From assembly GCA_963739435.1 (NCBI GenBank), contig CAVUAN010000024.1, forward strand, positions 62,001-126,000: DNA of 64,000 nucleotides, given 5' to 3'. A program made the position numbers and the translations under genes. Shown here in pieces: positions 33,979 through 43,210 of the stretch (its first letter is position 1; the number at the start of each line of letters is the position of its first letter). Below the pieces are notes generated by a model, which searched no databases, was not told where the DNA came from, and was given only the letters and a program-made list of their open reading frames with translations. The DNA comes from CAVUAN01 sp963739435. GTDB lineage: Bacteria > Acidobacteriota > Thermoanaerobaculia > UBA5066 > Gp7-AA6.

Positions 33979-35380
33979 CCATGATCCGCAAGCACCGCCA
34001 CATCGCCGCTGCCTTCCTGGCGTCGGACTTGATTGCGACGTTCGCGGCACTGACAGGTGCCTACTGGCTGCGCTTCCGGGCGGAGATCGTCCCGATTCGA
34101 AACGGGGTTCCCGAGTTCTCGGCCTACCTCGCGCTCTTTCCGCTGATGGCCGCCGTCTGGCCGATCGTCTACTACTTCTACGGCCTCTACCACGTGCGGC
34201 GGCACCGCTCGCGGATGGAGGAGGGCCTGGCCATCCTCGTCGCGACAGGGCTCGCGACGCTGATCCTGACGGGACTCGCGGCCTTCTACAGGGACTTCTC
34301 GTACTCGCGCGTCGTGCTGATGCTCTTCTTCGGCTCGGACGTGCTGCTCGTCTTCGCCGGCCGCACTGCCATCCGGCGCTATCTCGAGGAGGCCTCCCGC
34401 CACGGTGTCGGCGTGCGCAACGTCCTCGTCGTCGGCGCGGGCCACCTGGGACATGCGCTCATCGACAAGATTCTCGAGCACCCGGAGGCTGGCCTTCGCG
34501 CACAAGCGCTCGTGGACGACGACCCGCAGCGCGCCCGGGAGGGCTACCGCGGCGTGCCCGCCCTCGGAACGACAGCAGACGTCAACCGCGTCATCGAGGA
34601 GCTCGGCATCGACACGGTCTACCTGGCCCTTCCCCTCGAGGAGCACCGCACGATGCTCGCGGTGTTGAAGGATGTCGGCCGCACGGTGGCCGAGGTCCGC
34701 TTCGTGCCGGACCTCCTCCAACACATCACCTTCCGCGCCGGCGTCGAGGACTTCGACGGCCTGCCCGTCGTGCACCTGACGCAGGTCCCGCTCTCGGGCT
34801 GGATGAGCCTCGTGAAGCGCCTCGTGGATGTCTCGATCGCCACCACGGCGCTGGCTGTCCTGTCGCCCTTTCTCGGCGGCGATCGCGATCGCCATCCGCC
34901 TGACGGACAAGGGCCCGATCTTCTACCGCCAGATTCGCATGGGCTTGGACGGCCGCTCCTTCGAGATCCTGAAGTTCCGGACCATGCACGTCGGCGCCGA
35001 GGACGAGACCGGCCCGATGTGGGCGACGCCCGACGACCCGCGACGCACAGGCCTCGGCCGCTTCCTGCGCCGCACGAGCCTGGACGAGCTGCCGCAGCTC
35101 GTCAACGTCGTCAAGGGCGAGATGTCCTGGTCGGCCCCCGCCCCGAGCGCCCCGAGTTCGTGAGCGAGTTCAGGAGAAGTTCCCCCAGTACATGCTCCGC
35201 CACCGCGTCCGCGCCGGCCTCACCGGCTGGGCCCAGGTCCACGGCTGGCGCGGCAACACCAGCCTCACCAAGCGCATCGAGTACGACCTCTACTACATCG
35301 AGAACTGGTCGCTGTCTCTCGACCTCAAGATCCTCTGGCTCACCCTGAAGCACGGGCTGACGCACCGCAACGCGTACTAG
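33975..35380 (+). CDS. Polyprenyl-phosphate glycosylphosphotransferase (frameshifted)
   Basis: The N-terminal two thirds contain four to five membrane helices, then a Rossmann-like segment (VLVVGAGHLGHALIDKI). The C-terminal bacterial sugar transferase domain is clear: GPIFYRQIRMGLDGR, FEILKFRTM, RRTSLDELPQLVNVVKGEMS, then GLTGWAQVHGWRG. It starts glycan assembly by moving a sugar-1-phosphate to undecaprenyl phosphate at the inner membrane. Frames change near 34870, 35130 and 35175 within otherwise intact family sequence, again suggesting assembly indels. It is the initiating enzyme for the three upstream glycosyltransferases. Confidence 0.85.
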
Positions 35381-35416
35381 CCCGACTCCCGCGGTCAAGT
35401 AGTCAGGCCGGACTCC

Positions 35417-37438
35417 TCAGAGATTCTTCAAGCGCCAGAGGCGGGCCGCCAGGTCGCGCTCGGCGCCCGCATCCAGGGTGCGGCCTCCGAAGGCGGCGGA
35501 GCAGTAGGCGTCCACGATGGCGAGGGCGTCGAGGCGGCCCTGCGGCACGACGGACGCGAACAAGCGGGCGACATCGGCCGGGGCAACCGAGGGCGAAACG
35601 AACCCCGCGCGGCGAGCGGTGAGACGGCGCAGGGCGAGGTAAGCGCGCGTGGGTGCGGGCAGAAACACGCGCCGTTTCCAGAGCCGGAGGCCGAGCGCCG
35701 ACAGGCCGAGAGCGGCCAGGACGCCCGCCGCCGCCGCGAGCGGCCGCGAGACGAAGAGCCTCTTTGCCGCGTTCTTCCAGGCGATGAAGGTTTCGACGAC
35801 GGTGCCGAGCGACTGGCGCGCCGCGTCGAAAGCCTGCGCCTGGTCGAGCGAGTCGAAGCCGAGGATCCGGCGGTCGTAGAAGAACTCGACCTCGCGGCCG
35901 ATGCTGGTCACGCGCTCCCAGAACGATCGGTGCGACAGGTCGGCCGGGATACCGGTCGGCGGCGTCGGGTCGAGCACGTCGAAGACTCCCCCGCCGAGAT
36001 TCGCCTCGACCCACGCGTGCAGGTTTCCTCCGCGCACGATGTACGCGTTCGAGAGGAACCCCGACTCGAACCCGTAGGAGCCCGTGACGAGGCGCGCCGG
36101 AACTCCTCGGGCCGAGAGCATCAAAGCCGCGGCCGAAGCGAAATACTCGCAGTGCCCCGCCTTCGACTGCAGAAGAAAGTGCACGACCGGATCGCCGGGG
36201 GCCTTCGGCGGATCGAGCGTGTAGACGAAGTCCGATTCCAGGTGGCGCCGGATCCGGTCCCAGATCGCCCGAGGCTCCGAAAGATCGCCCGTCAGCTTGT
36301 CGGCATAGGCGCGGACCTCGCGGGGCACGGCGCGCGGATCGATGATGGACCGGCCCGGGCCGTGCGGCGTAACGCGCGCGACGGACGCGGAATACCGAAT
36401 CGCTCTCTGCCCGCCCTGGACCGAGACGACACCGTCGGTCTGCGGGGCCGGCACGCCGCTGTCAAAGGACAGGTCGTACGACCCATAGGGCAGGAAGAGG
36501 AAGCCTCGCGCGACGAGATTCATCTCGACGGAGATATGGGCCGCGGGCCCGCCCCCTGTGGGAGACACGCGGGGTATCCCCATCGCCGGACGCACCTGGC
36601 CGTCGGACGCCGTCGGGGTCCCGCGCAGCCAGCTTCCGTCCCGGTACTCGGTGAAGACGGCCTCGCGCAGGCGAAAGACGCGCGCAATCTCGCGCTCGGA
36701 ATCGAGGTCGAAGCGCAGCACGACACGATCGCTTTTTTTGGCCGACGAAAAAGCCTCGAGGTCGACGCGGTCGGCCGTCAGGGTCGTGGCGAAGGCGTCG
36801 TCCATGCGAAACCGCACGTTGGCATAAGGGGAGCGCAGGCGCGGCAGCGCGTAGAAAAGCGGCCCGCCGAGGAGAAACGCTCCCGCCATTGCCGCCGCCG
36901 CCAGACCGCCCGTGGGGATCGAGCGCAGGACCCTGTCGGGCGGCGCCGTGTCGAAGTCGGCGAGGACCGCGAGCCGCGAAAGCAGGCGGAAGCCGATCCA
37001 CGCCATAGCGCCGAAGTAGAGCAGCGAGGAGTAATGGAACGAAGAGGACGCTGCGGCCAGAGCGAGAAGGAACAGCACGAGCAAGGCCGTGCGGGCTTCG
37101 CCCGGGAACTTGAGCGACGCGAGCTTGGCGATCGCGGTAAACAGGAGCAGGTGCACGACCGTCTGCAGGCGGCCGGACCTCACGATGAAGACCTCGAGGC
37201 CCAGCCAGAAGAGGTAGGAGAGCCCGATGGCGTTCAACACGGCGTTCGAGAGGCGCACGGGCCGGCCGATCCGCGCGCGCCACCAGAGCAGCAGCAACGC
37301 GGCCTCGTAAACGGCGAGCGCAAGCGCCTTTGCCCCGTTCGTCCAGAAGAGCGGCAGCGGCGCCAGGGCGGCAGCGGGCGCCAGCGTGAGCATGTAGGCG
37401 CGCCGCAGCCCGTCGGGAATCTCGATCTTTGCCCTCAT
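35417..37438 (-). CDS. TgpA-like transglutaminase membrane protein
   Basis: This 673-residue protein has about six N-terminal membrane helices (DUF3488), a large periplasmic transglutaminase-like domain and a last membrane helix near residue 575. The catalytic triad can be read: Cys in KAGHCEYFASAAALM, His in NLHAWVEA, Asp in FDVLDPTPP. Relatives with DUF58 and MoxR neighbours, as here, are widespread and act on envelope proteins or peptides, though substrates are mostly unknown. It follows DUF58 with overlapping ends. Confidence 0.88.
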   Translation of the reverse strand: MRAKIEIPDGLRRAYMLTLAPAAALAPLPLFWTNGAKALALAVYEAALLLLWWRARIGRPVRLSNAVLNAIGLSYLFWLGLEVFIVRSGRLQTVVHLLLFTAIAKLASLKFPGEARTALLVLFLLALAAASSSFHYSSLLYFGAMAWIGFRLLSRLAVLADFDTAPPDRVLRSIPTGGLAAAAMAGAFLLGGPLFYALPRLRSPYANVRFRMDDAFATTLTADRVDLEAFSSAKKSDRVVLRFDLDSEREIARVFRLREAVFTEYRDGSWLRGTPTASDGQVRPAMGIPRVSPTGGGPAAHISVEMNLVARGFLFLPYGSYDLSFDSGVPAPQTDGVVSVQGGQRAIRYSASVARVTPHGPGRSIIDPRAVPREVRAYADKLTGDLSEPRAIWDRIRRHLESDFVYTLDPPKAPGDPVVHFLLQSKAGHCEYFASAAALMLSARGVPARLVTGSYGFESGFLSNAYIVRGGNLHAWVEANLGGGVFDVLDPTPPTGIPADLSHRSFWERVTSIGREVEFFYDRRILGFDSLDQAQAFDAARQSLGTVVETFIAWKNAAKRLFVSRPLAAAAGVLAALGLSALGLRLWKRRVFLPAPTRAYLALRRLTARRAGFVSPSVAPADVARLFASVVPQGRLDALAIVDAYCSAAFGGRTLDAGAERDLAARLWRLKNL

Positions 37439-38422
37439 GTCACGAGCTGGCGCATGTCGCCTCGCCGCAGCGCCGGAAAATCAGGCGCTCCGTCGAGCGG
37501 GACCGCCTCGAGGCGGGCCAACGCTTCGAGAATGCGAGCCCGCTGGGGCCGGCCGCCGTGCGCGGCCACCTTCACGCCCCGGGCCTGGAGGCCGATCTCG
37601 CCCCCGCGGGAAAGAAGCACGAGGGCCTGGCCGGCGCAGCGCGAAACACGCCGCTCGAAGTCCTCGAGCGCCAGCGGGATCGGTCGGGTCGGGCATCGCG
37701 TTGTCGACAGCCAGGACGACGACGCGGTCCCGTTCCGCCTCGCGCTCCCGCACGATCCAACGCCGCATCCGCGCGGATTGCTTCCAATGCAGGTCGCGCA
37801 GATCGTCGCCGGGCACGAAGTCCCTCAGCGTGCGGATGTCGGAGCCGCCGCCGCGCCGTCTCGCGTGCGCGCGGCCGCCCACGGCTTCCTCGGGAGGGAC
37901 CTCCGGCACGCCCAGGCGCTCGGGCAGCGGATACACCACGATCTCCCTTCCCAGCCGGGCGCGCTGGTACTTGCGGAAGAGGCCGAGAGGGAATCGCGAG
38001 AGGAGGCCCGCGTCCGGCCGCAGAACGACGCCGCGCCGCGGGAAGAGGCCCTCGATGATGACCTCTCTCTTTTCGCCTGGCTTCAATGGGTCGATCCAGA
38101 GCGGTCCCGGCAGACCTTCGTGAAGGAAGAAGAGCGCCTGCGCCGTCTCCGCCGGGAGGCGGTTCTCGAGGCGCACTCGGAGGAGCGCGGGCCGCGTGGC
38201 CGTCACCTCGTCGATTGCCTCGATCTCGCAGGAAACGCCCCGCACGTTGCGGCGCGAGACGAATCCCGAGACAACCATCGCCGCGAGCATGGCCGACAGA
38301 ACGACGTAGAGGTTGTTGTTGCCCGTGTTCGTCGCCGCAATCGCGACGACCAGACACATGAGGATGTAGCCCAATCCGAAGTTGGTGATCCGGATTTCCC
38401 AGTCAGGAATCAGCCGGGTCAC
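37435..38422 (-). CDS. DUF58 (von Willebrand-like) membrane protein (frameshifted)
   Basis: Two N-terminal membrane helices are followed by a beta domain and the DUF58 signature SDIRTLRDFVPGDDLRDLHW, then KQSARM and a VWA-like strand (VVVLAVDNAMPD). The frame shifts near 37670, and the C-terminal 60 residues (ALVLLSRGGEIGLQARGVKV) continue in another frame to the stop at 37435. The start is taken as the GTG at 38422; a TTG at 38449 lies within heptamer repeats. MoxR-DUF58-transglutaminase trios are common and are thought to assemble or regulate envelope complexes. Confidence 0.82.
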
Positions 38423-38429
38423 GAGAAGA

Positions 38430-38514
38430 GTCCAAAGTCCAAAGTCCAAAGTCCAAAGTCAATGCCGGAGCCGGGCTGCCAGCTCCTTTGGACTTTCAAC
38501 TTTGGACTTTGGAC
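38430..38514. repeat. Heptamer inverted-repeat hairpin
   Basis: The left arm has four perfect tandem GTCCAAA units (38430-38457) plus GTC. The right arm has four TTTGGAC units (38487-38514), one degenerate (TTTCAAC). The 26-nt centre is GC-rich. The arms are complementary and would form a stem of about 29 bp. It fills the gap between the moxR stop and the DUF58 start. Confidence 0.75.
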
Positions 38515-38521
38515 GCCCACG

Positions 38522-39469
38522 TCACACGGGGACTGGCGTCGAGCTGATGATCTTCTTTACGATCTCTCGCTCCCGGCCGCCCGCGCCGAAGCCGTCGGAG
38601 GCTGTCGAAAGAATGCGGTGCGCGAGCACGGGCTCGGCCACGGCCTGCACGTCATCGGGTGTCGCGTAGTCGCGTCCCGCCACGAGCGCATAGGCCTGAG
38701 CGGCGCGGAAGAACGCCTGGGCGCCGCGGGTCGAGACCGGCAGCCGCAGCTCCGGGTTTCTCCGGGTCGCCCGGACGAGGGCATGCAGGTAATCGAGCAG
38801 CGCGTCGGAGACCGTCACGTTCTCGGCGGTGTTCTGAAGCTTCAAGACCTCCTCCGGGCCGACGACCGCTGGAATCGCCGCCAGGGCGCGCTCGGTGCCG
38901 CCTCGGCGCAGCAGCATCTTCTCCTCGTCCTCGCCCGGGTAACCCAGCGACAGGCGCAGGAAGAAGCGGTCCATCTGCGATTCGGGCAGCGGGTAGGTCC
39001 CCAGGTACTCGACCGGGTTCTGCGTCGCCACGACCATGAAGGGCCTCGGCAGCTCGCGCCGCTCGGTCTCGACCGTCACGGCGCCTTCGTTCATGGCTTC
39101 GAGAAGCGCCGACTGCGTCTTGGGTGTGGCGCGGTTGATCTCATCGGCCAGCACGATGTTGGCGAAGATCGGCCCGGCGTGGAACTCGAAGCGGTCCGCC
39201 GGCGCGTGGAAGACGGAAATGCCGAGCACGTCGGCCGGCAGCGTGTCGCTCGTGAACTGGATGCGCCGGAACTCGAGCGACAGGCTCTTACCAAGAGCGC
39301 GCGCCAGCGTCGTCTTGCCCACGCCCGGAACGTCCTCGATCAGGATGTGCCCGCGGGCGAGCAGGGCCGTCAGCAGCAGGTCCACGGTTCGCTCCGCGCC
39401 GCGATAGACGAGCGTGATGTTGTCGCGCAGGCGGCGCAGCGTGACGGAATCCGGCGTTGGTGTCGGCAT
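38522..39469 (-). CDS. MoxR-family AAA+ ATPase
   Basis: The 315-residue protein has Walker A EDVPGVGKTTLA, Walker B VLADEINRA, sensor 1 (VVATQNPVEYLGTYPLPESQ) and the Arg-rich sensor 2 region. MoxR ATPases act as chaperones for VWA-domain partners, here most likely the DUF58 protein just downstream. Length is typical. It follows manC by 8 nt. Confidence 0.93.
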   Translation of the reverse strand: MPTPTPDSVTLRRLRDNITLVYRGAERTVDLLLTALLARGHILIEDVPGVGKTTLARALGKSLSLEFRRIQFTSDTLPADVLGISVFHAPADRFEFHAGPIFANIVLADEINRATPKTQSALLEAMNEGAVTVETERRELPRPFMVVATQNPVEYLGTYPLPESQMDRFFLRLSLGYPGEDEEKMLLRRGGTERALAAIPAVVGPEEVLKLQNTAENVTVSDALLDYLHALVRATRRNPELRLPVSTRGAQAFFRAAQAYALVAGRDYATPDDVQAVAEPVLAHRILSTASDGFGAGGREREIVKKIISSTPVPV

Positions 39470-39477
39470 CGGCCTCG

Positions 39478-40479
39478 CTACCCTTCCTTCTTTTCCGCCT
39501 GCTCCCGGCGCAGGCGCTCGACGGCGGCCCGAAGCTCTCCTTCCCGCTCGAACGGCATGACCAGGACCCCGTCGGGCCCGACCACGACGGCGCTGTCGCG
39601 CACGCCCGGGGCGAGCACCGGCACATCCGAGACGATCAGGTTCCCGCGCTCATCCGAGGCGCCTTTCAAGTCCCGCACCGCGCGCCAGGTGCCGACGTCG
39701 CTCCAGCCGGCGCGCAGCGGCAGCGCCCGGACATGGGACGCCTTTTCCATGACCGCGTAGTCGATCGAGATCGACGGGAGCGCAGCGTAGGCCTCCCGAG
39801 CCCCGGCGTCGTCTCCCCTGGCGACCCGGTCGCGGTAAGCCACCACGCCGGCTGTCAGCTCCGGCGCGGCGCGGCGCGCCTCGCCGAGCAGGCGCGAGGG
39901 ACGGAAGACGAAGATGCCGGCATTCCAGTAGTGGCCGGCGCGAACGTACTCCTCCGCCTGTGACTTCTCGGGTTTTTCGATGAATCGCACCACGTCCAGG
40001 CCCTCGCCTCCCGCGCCCTCGCGGAGCTCGAGATAGCCGAAGTCGGTCTCGGGCCGGGCCGGCGGAACACCCAGCACGACGATCGACGCCGAGTCGGCGG
40101 CGCGCGCCGCGGCGGTAAGGGCCTTGCGGAAAGCATCCGCGTCGGCGACGGTCTGATCGGAGGGAACGGTCGCCGTCACGTCGTCGCCTTCTTCTTCGAA
40201 TCGCATCGCCGCGGCGAGGATCGCCGGGCCCGAGTTGCGGCGGCAGGGCTCTGCCATGATGCGGTCGGCCCGCAGGCCTCGAAGCTCCTTGCGGACTCGC
40301 GGGGTCAATTCAACCGTCGTCGCAACGAACACGGCCTTTGCGACGGGCTTGACGCGCTCGTAGGTGTCCGCCAGCAGGCTCTTCTGCGACAGGAGCGAAA
40401 GGAACTGCTTGGGCCGCTCCTCGGTCGAAAGCGGCCACATCCGCGTCCCACCCCCGCCGGCCATCAGCAACACCCTCAT
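39478..40479 (-). CDS. manC: Mannose-1-phosphate guanylyltransferase
   Basis: The 333-residue protein has the nucleotidyltransferase signature MAGGGGTRMWPLSTEERPKQ, the FIEKPEK motif, and the sugar-binding YWNAGIFVFRPS. It makes GDP-mannose from mannose-1-phosphate and GTP. The separate isomerase domain of bifunctional enzymes is absent, so this is the short form. GDP-mannose would feed the nearby glycosyltransferases. murB lies 4 nt upstream. Confidence 0.92.
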   Translation of the reverse strand: MRVLLMAGGGGTRMWPLSTEERPKQFLSLLSQKSLLADTYERVKPVAKAVFVATTVELTPRVRKELRGLRADRIMAEPCRRNSGPAILAAAMRFEEEGDDVTATVPSDQTVADADAFRKALTAAARAADSASIVVLGVPPARPETDFGYLELREGAGGEGLDVVRFIEKPEKSQAEEYVRAGHYWNAGIFVFRPSRLLGEARRAAPELTAGVVAYRDRVARGDDAGAREAYAALPSISIDYAVMEKASHVRALPLRAGWSDVGTWRAVRDLKGASDERGNLIVSDVPVLAPGVRDSAVVVGPDGVLVMPFEREGELRAAVERLRREQAEKKEG

Positions 40480-40483
40480 GGAT

Positions 40484-41380
40484 CTAGTCCCACTTCAGCC
40501 CCAAAAGTTCCACCTCTGGAACAAGGGTAACCCCGAACTTCTCCCGCACCGCGTCCCGCATTGTCCGCATCAGGAACAAGACGTCTACGGCCGTCGCGCC
40601 GCCGGCGTTGACGATGACGTTGGCATGGCGCTCGGAGACGAGGGCCCCGCCCCGGCGCGTCCCCTTCAGGCCGCAGGCTTCGATCAGGCGGCCCGCGTAG
40701 TCGCCTGGAGGATTCTTGAAGACGCTTCCGGCGTTGGGCTCGGACGGGAGCGCCCCGCGGCGCTTCTCCGCCACGGCCTTCGTCTTTGCCTCGATCTCCT
40801 CTTTGGGCGCACTCGTGAGCGCCAGCACGGCCCACACCACGATCTCCCTGGTCTCGATCAAGCCCGACGTTCGATAGCCATGCGAGATCTCCGCGGCCGC
40901 GGCCGTGCGCGCCCGGCCCTCTCGCGAGACGAGGCGCACGCTCTCGAGCACCTGGAAGATCTCGCCACCGTAGGCGCCGGCGTTGATGCGCACGGCGCCG
41001 CCTATCGAGGACGGGATCCCGGAGATCATTTCGAGGCCCGAGAGCCCCGCCCGCGCCGCCGCGGCGCACACGCCCCCGAGAGCCGCGCCGCCGCCGGCCT
41101 TGACCCGAGTGCCCTCGATTCCGACGGACAGGAACTCGCCTGCCAGGCGCACGACGAAGCCCGGAAAGCCTTCGTCGCCGACGAGGATGTTCGAGCCCAT
41201 GCCGAGCAGGGCGAGCGGCTCGCCCGATTGCGCCGCCGCGTAAAGCACTCCCGTCAGGCCCTGCTCGGTGGCGACGCGGCAGTAGGCCCGCGCCGGCCCG
41301 CCGATGCGCCAGGTCGTGTGGCGCGAGAGCGGTTCGGCGATGAGAACGACCCCGTCCTCCGGGGCGAGGGACAGCTCCAT
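40484..41380 (-). CDS. murB: UDP-N-acetylenolpyruvoylglucosamine reductase
   Basis: The protein is 298 residues and has FAD-binding segments (TTWRIGGPARAYC, LGMGSNILVGDEG, GIPSSIGGAVRINAGAYGGE) and the proton donor region EPNAGSVFKNPPGDYAG. It makes UDP-MurNAc for peptidoglycan. The C-terminal part shows the short type II arrangement with no extra insertion loop. The ATG shares a base with the pgpA stop. Confidence 0.95.
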   Translation of the reverse strand: MELSLAPEDGVVLIAEPLSRHTTWRIGGPARAYCRVATEQGLTGVLYAAAQSGEPLALLGMGSNILVGDEGFPGFVVRLAGEFLSVGIEGTRVKAGGGAALGGVCAAAARAGLSGLEMISGIPSSIGGAVRINAGAYGGEIFQVLESVRLVSREGRARTAAAAEISHGYRTSGLIETREIVVWAVLALTSAPKEEIEAKTKAVAEKRRGALPSEPNAGSVFKNPPGDYAGRLIEACGLKGTRRGGALVSERHANVIVNAGGATAVDVLFLMRTMRDAVREKFGVTLVPEVELLGLKWD

Positions 41381-41961
41381 CAGAGGCGGGTCAGCCCGAG
41401 AAAGCAGGCGGCTGCCGTCGTCCCGGCCGCCAGCAGCCCGGCGGCAACGTCGTCCATCACGACTCCCCAGCCCCCGGGCAGATCCTGCAGCCTGTTGACC
41501 GGGCCCGGTTTCCAGATGTCGAAGAGCCGAAAGGCGAGGAAAGACAGGATCCAGGCCAGCCAGGCCCCGCGCGCCGAGGCGAAGGCAAAGAGCGGCACCG
41601 GGACGGACGCGAGGAGCTGGCCCGCGATCTCGTCGATCACGACGCAGCCGGGGTCCTTCGCCTGAAGCGCCCGGCAGGCCCTTTCGGAAGCCGCGACACC
41701 GATCAAAGAAACCGCCAGCCCGGACATCAAAAGTCCGACCCCTGCCGCCAGACTCGGAGCGAGGCCGGAGGAGACCTCACGAGCCATGAACCAGCCGATC
41801 GCCAGGCCGAGAACCGAGCCCGCCGTGCCGGGAACAATCGGGGAGAGCCCGGCGCCGAAGCCTGTCGCGACGAGCATCGCCAGCGGCTCCTCGCGGAAGG
41901 CGCGCCGGGCGTCCGGACTTGACACCGGATCGTGGCGAAGGGAAGATTCAGAGGTCCTCAT
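41380..41961 (-). CDS. pgpA: Phosphatidylglycerophosphatase A
   Basis: This 193-residue membrane protein carries the PgpA signature GTAGSVLGLAIGW, the acidic block VIDEIAGQLLA, and FRLFDIWKPGPV with LPGGWGVVMDDVAAGL. It dephosphorylates phosphatidylglycerophosphate to phosphatidylglycerol. Three to four membrane helices are visible. It is divergent from recA, and 78 bp separate them. Confidence 0.92.
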   Translation of the reverse strand: MRTSESSLRHDPVSSPDARRAFREEPLAMLVATGFGAGLSPIVPGTAGSVLGLAIGWFMAREVSSGLAPSLAAGVGLLMSGLAVSLIGVAASERACRALQAKDPGCVVIDEIAGQLLASVPVPLFAFASARGAWLAWILSFLAFRLFDIWKPGPVNRLQDLPGGWGVVMDDVAAGLLAAGTTAAACFLGLTRL

Positions 41962-41980
41962 CGGCTCCCGACCCCAGCAC

Positions 41981-41986
41981 TATAAT
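41981..41986 (+). promoter_or_regulatory. Candidate -10 box for recA
   Basis: A perfect TATAAT lies 54 nt upstream of the recA ATG. No strong -35 is apparent at 16-18 nt upstream, and no LexA-type palindrome was recognised, so SOS control cannot be claimed from sequence. Confidence 0.4.
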
Positions 41987-42039
41987 CGCGCGCAGCACGC
42001 GCAGTCTTTGGGAGTACCTACTCCCCGAAAGGTGAGGGC

Positions 42040-43125
42040 ATGTCCAGCGTGAAATCCTCGGAAAAATGGCGCGCCGTCGATACGGCGCTCTCCCAGATCG
42101 AACGGCAGTTCGGCAAGGGCGCGATCATGCGCCTGGGCGATCAGCCGCAGACAGCCATCAGCGTGATCCCGACGGGCTCGCTCGCGGTGGACGCCGCGCT
42201 CGGCGTGGGAGGCATCCCGCGGGGCCGCGTCGTCGAGATCTTCGGCCCGGAGTCGTCGGGCAAGACGACCCTCTCGCTCCAGATCATCGCCCAGGCCCAG
42301 AAGCTGGGCGGCCTGGCGGGCTTCATCGACGCCGAGCACGCGCTCGACGCCGAGTACGCCAAGAAGCTCGGTGTGGACACGGAAAACCTGCTCGTCTCCC
42401 AGCCGGACAACGGCGAACAGGCTCTCGAGATCGCGGAGATGCTCATCCGCTCCGGCGCCATCGACGTCATCGTCATCGACTCGGTCGCGGCACTCGTGCC
42501 CAAGGCCGAGATCGAGGGCGAGATGGGCGAGGCCCAGATGGGCCTCCAGGCCCGGCTGATGTCGCAGGCGCTTCGCAAGCTGACCGCCATCGTCTCCAAG
42601 TCCGGCACGAGCCTGATCTTCATCAACCAGATCCGCGAGAAGATCGGCGTGATGTTCGGCAACCCGGAGACGACGACGGGCGGCCGGGCGTTGAAGTTCT
42701 ACTCCTCGATCCGCATCGACATCCGCCGCATCGCCTCGATCAAGGACGGCGAGGTCGTCGTCGGCTCGCGCACCAAGGTCAAGGTCGTCAAGAACAAGGT
42801 CGCCTCTCCGTTCCGGCAGGCCGAGTTCGACATCAACTACGGCGAGGGCATCTCGCGTACGGGCGAGCTGCTCGACATGGGCATCGAGGCCAAGCTCGTC
42901 GAGAAGTCGGGCGCGTGGCTCTCCTACGGAGACCTGCGCATCGGCCAGGGGCGCGAAAACGCCAAGCAGTTCCTGAAGGACAACCCGGAGCTGGCCGACG
43001 AGATCGAGAAGAAGCTGCGCGCGAGCCTGAATCTCGCGGCTCCCGCTCCGGCCGCGGCGGCCCCGGCCGCCAAGACCGAGGCCCTCGCCGAGGTCGCGCG
43101 TGAAAAGGAGAAGGCCCGCCGCTAG
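42040..43125 (+). CDS. recA: Recombinase RecA
   Basis: The 361-residue protein is highly conserved, with Walker A GPESSGKTT, VIDSVAALVPKAEIEGEMGE, and the L1/L2 loop regions (IFINQIREKIGVMFGNPETT). It drives strand exchange in homologous recombination and repair and stimulates LexA cleavage. The C-terminal tail is Ala/Pro/Lys rich. It is monocistronic. A GGCCCG..CGGGCC hairpin (43165-43181) follows but lacks a T-run on this strand. Confidence 0.98.
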   Translation: MSSVKSSEKWRAVDTALSQIERQFGKGAIMRLGDQPQTAISVIPTGSLAVDAALGVGGIPRGRVVEIFGPESSGKTTLSLQIIAQAQKLGGLAGFIDAEHALDAEYAKKLGVDTENLLVSQPDNGEQALEIAEMLIRSGAIDVIVIDSVAALVPKAEIEGEMGEAQMGLQARLMSQALRKLTAIVSKSGTSLIFINQIREKIGVMFGNPETTTGGRALKFYSSIRIDIRRIASIKDGEVVVGSRTKVKVVKNKVASPFRQAEFDINYGEGISRTGELLDMGIEAKLVEKSGAWLSYGDLRIGQGRENAKQFLKDNPELADEIEKKLRASLNLAAPAPAAAAPAAKTEALAEVAREKEKARR

Positions 43126-43210
43126 GGTCGGTTCTGTCCCGTCTCCCGTCTAGAAAATTTGATTGGCCCGCGAAGCGGGCCGGTTCAGATGTCATAATCT
43201 CGCGCGGTTG

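Noticed and set aside
38430..38514. Heptamer repeats as a small CRISPR array
   Set aside because: Units are 7 nt with no spacers and the second half is the inverted complement; no cas genes nearby.
35930..39760. A 1276-codon open frame on the plus strand
   Set aside because: It runs antisense to transglutaminase, DUF58, MoxR and ManC, all with clear motifs, and is a high-GC shadow frame without domain sense.
43165..43181. GGCCCG..CGGGCC hairpin as recA terminator
   Set aside because: The T-run lies on the wrong side for recA; on the plus strand the hairpin is followed by mixed sequence.
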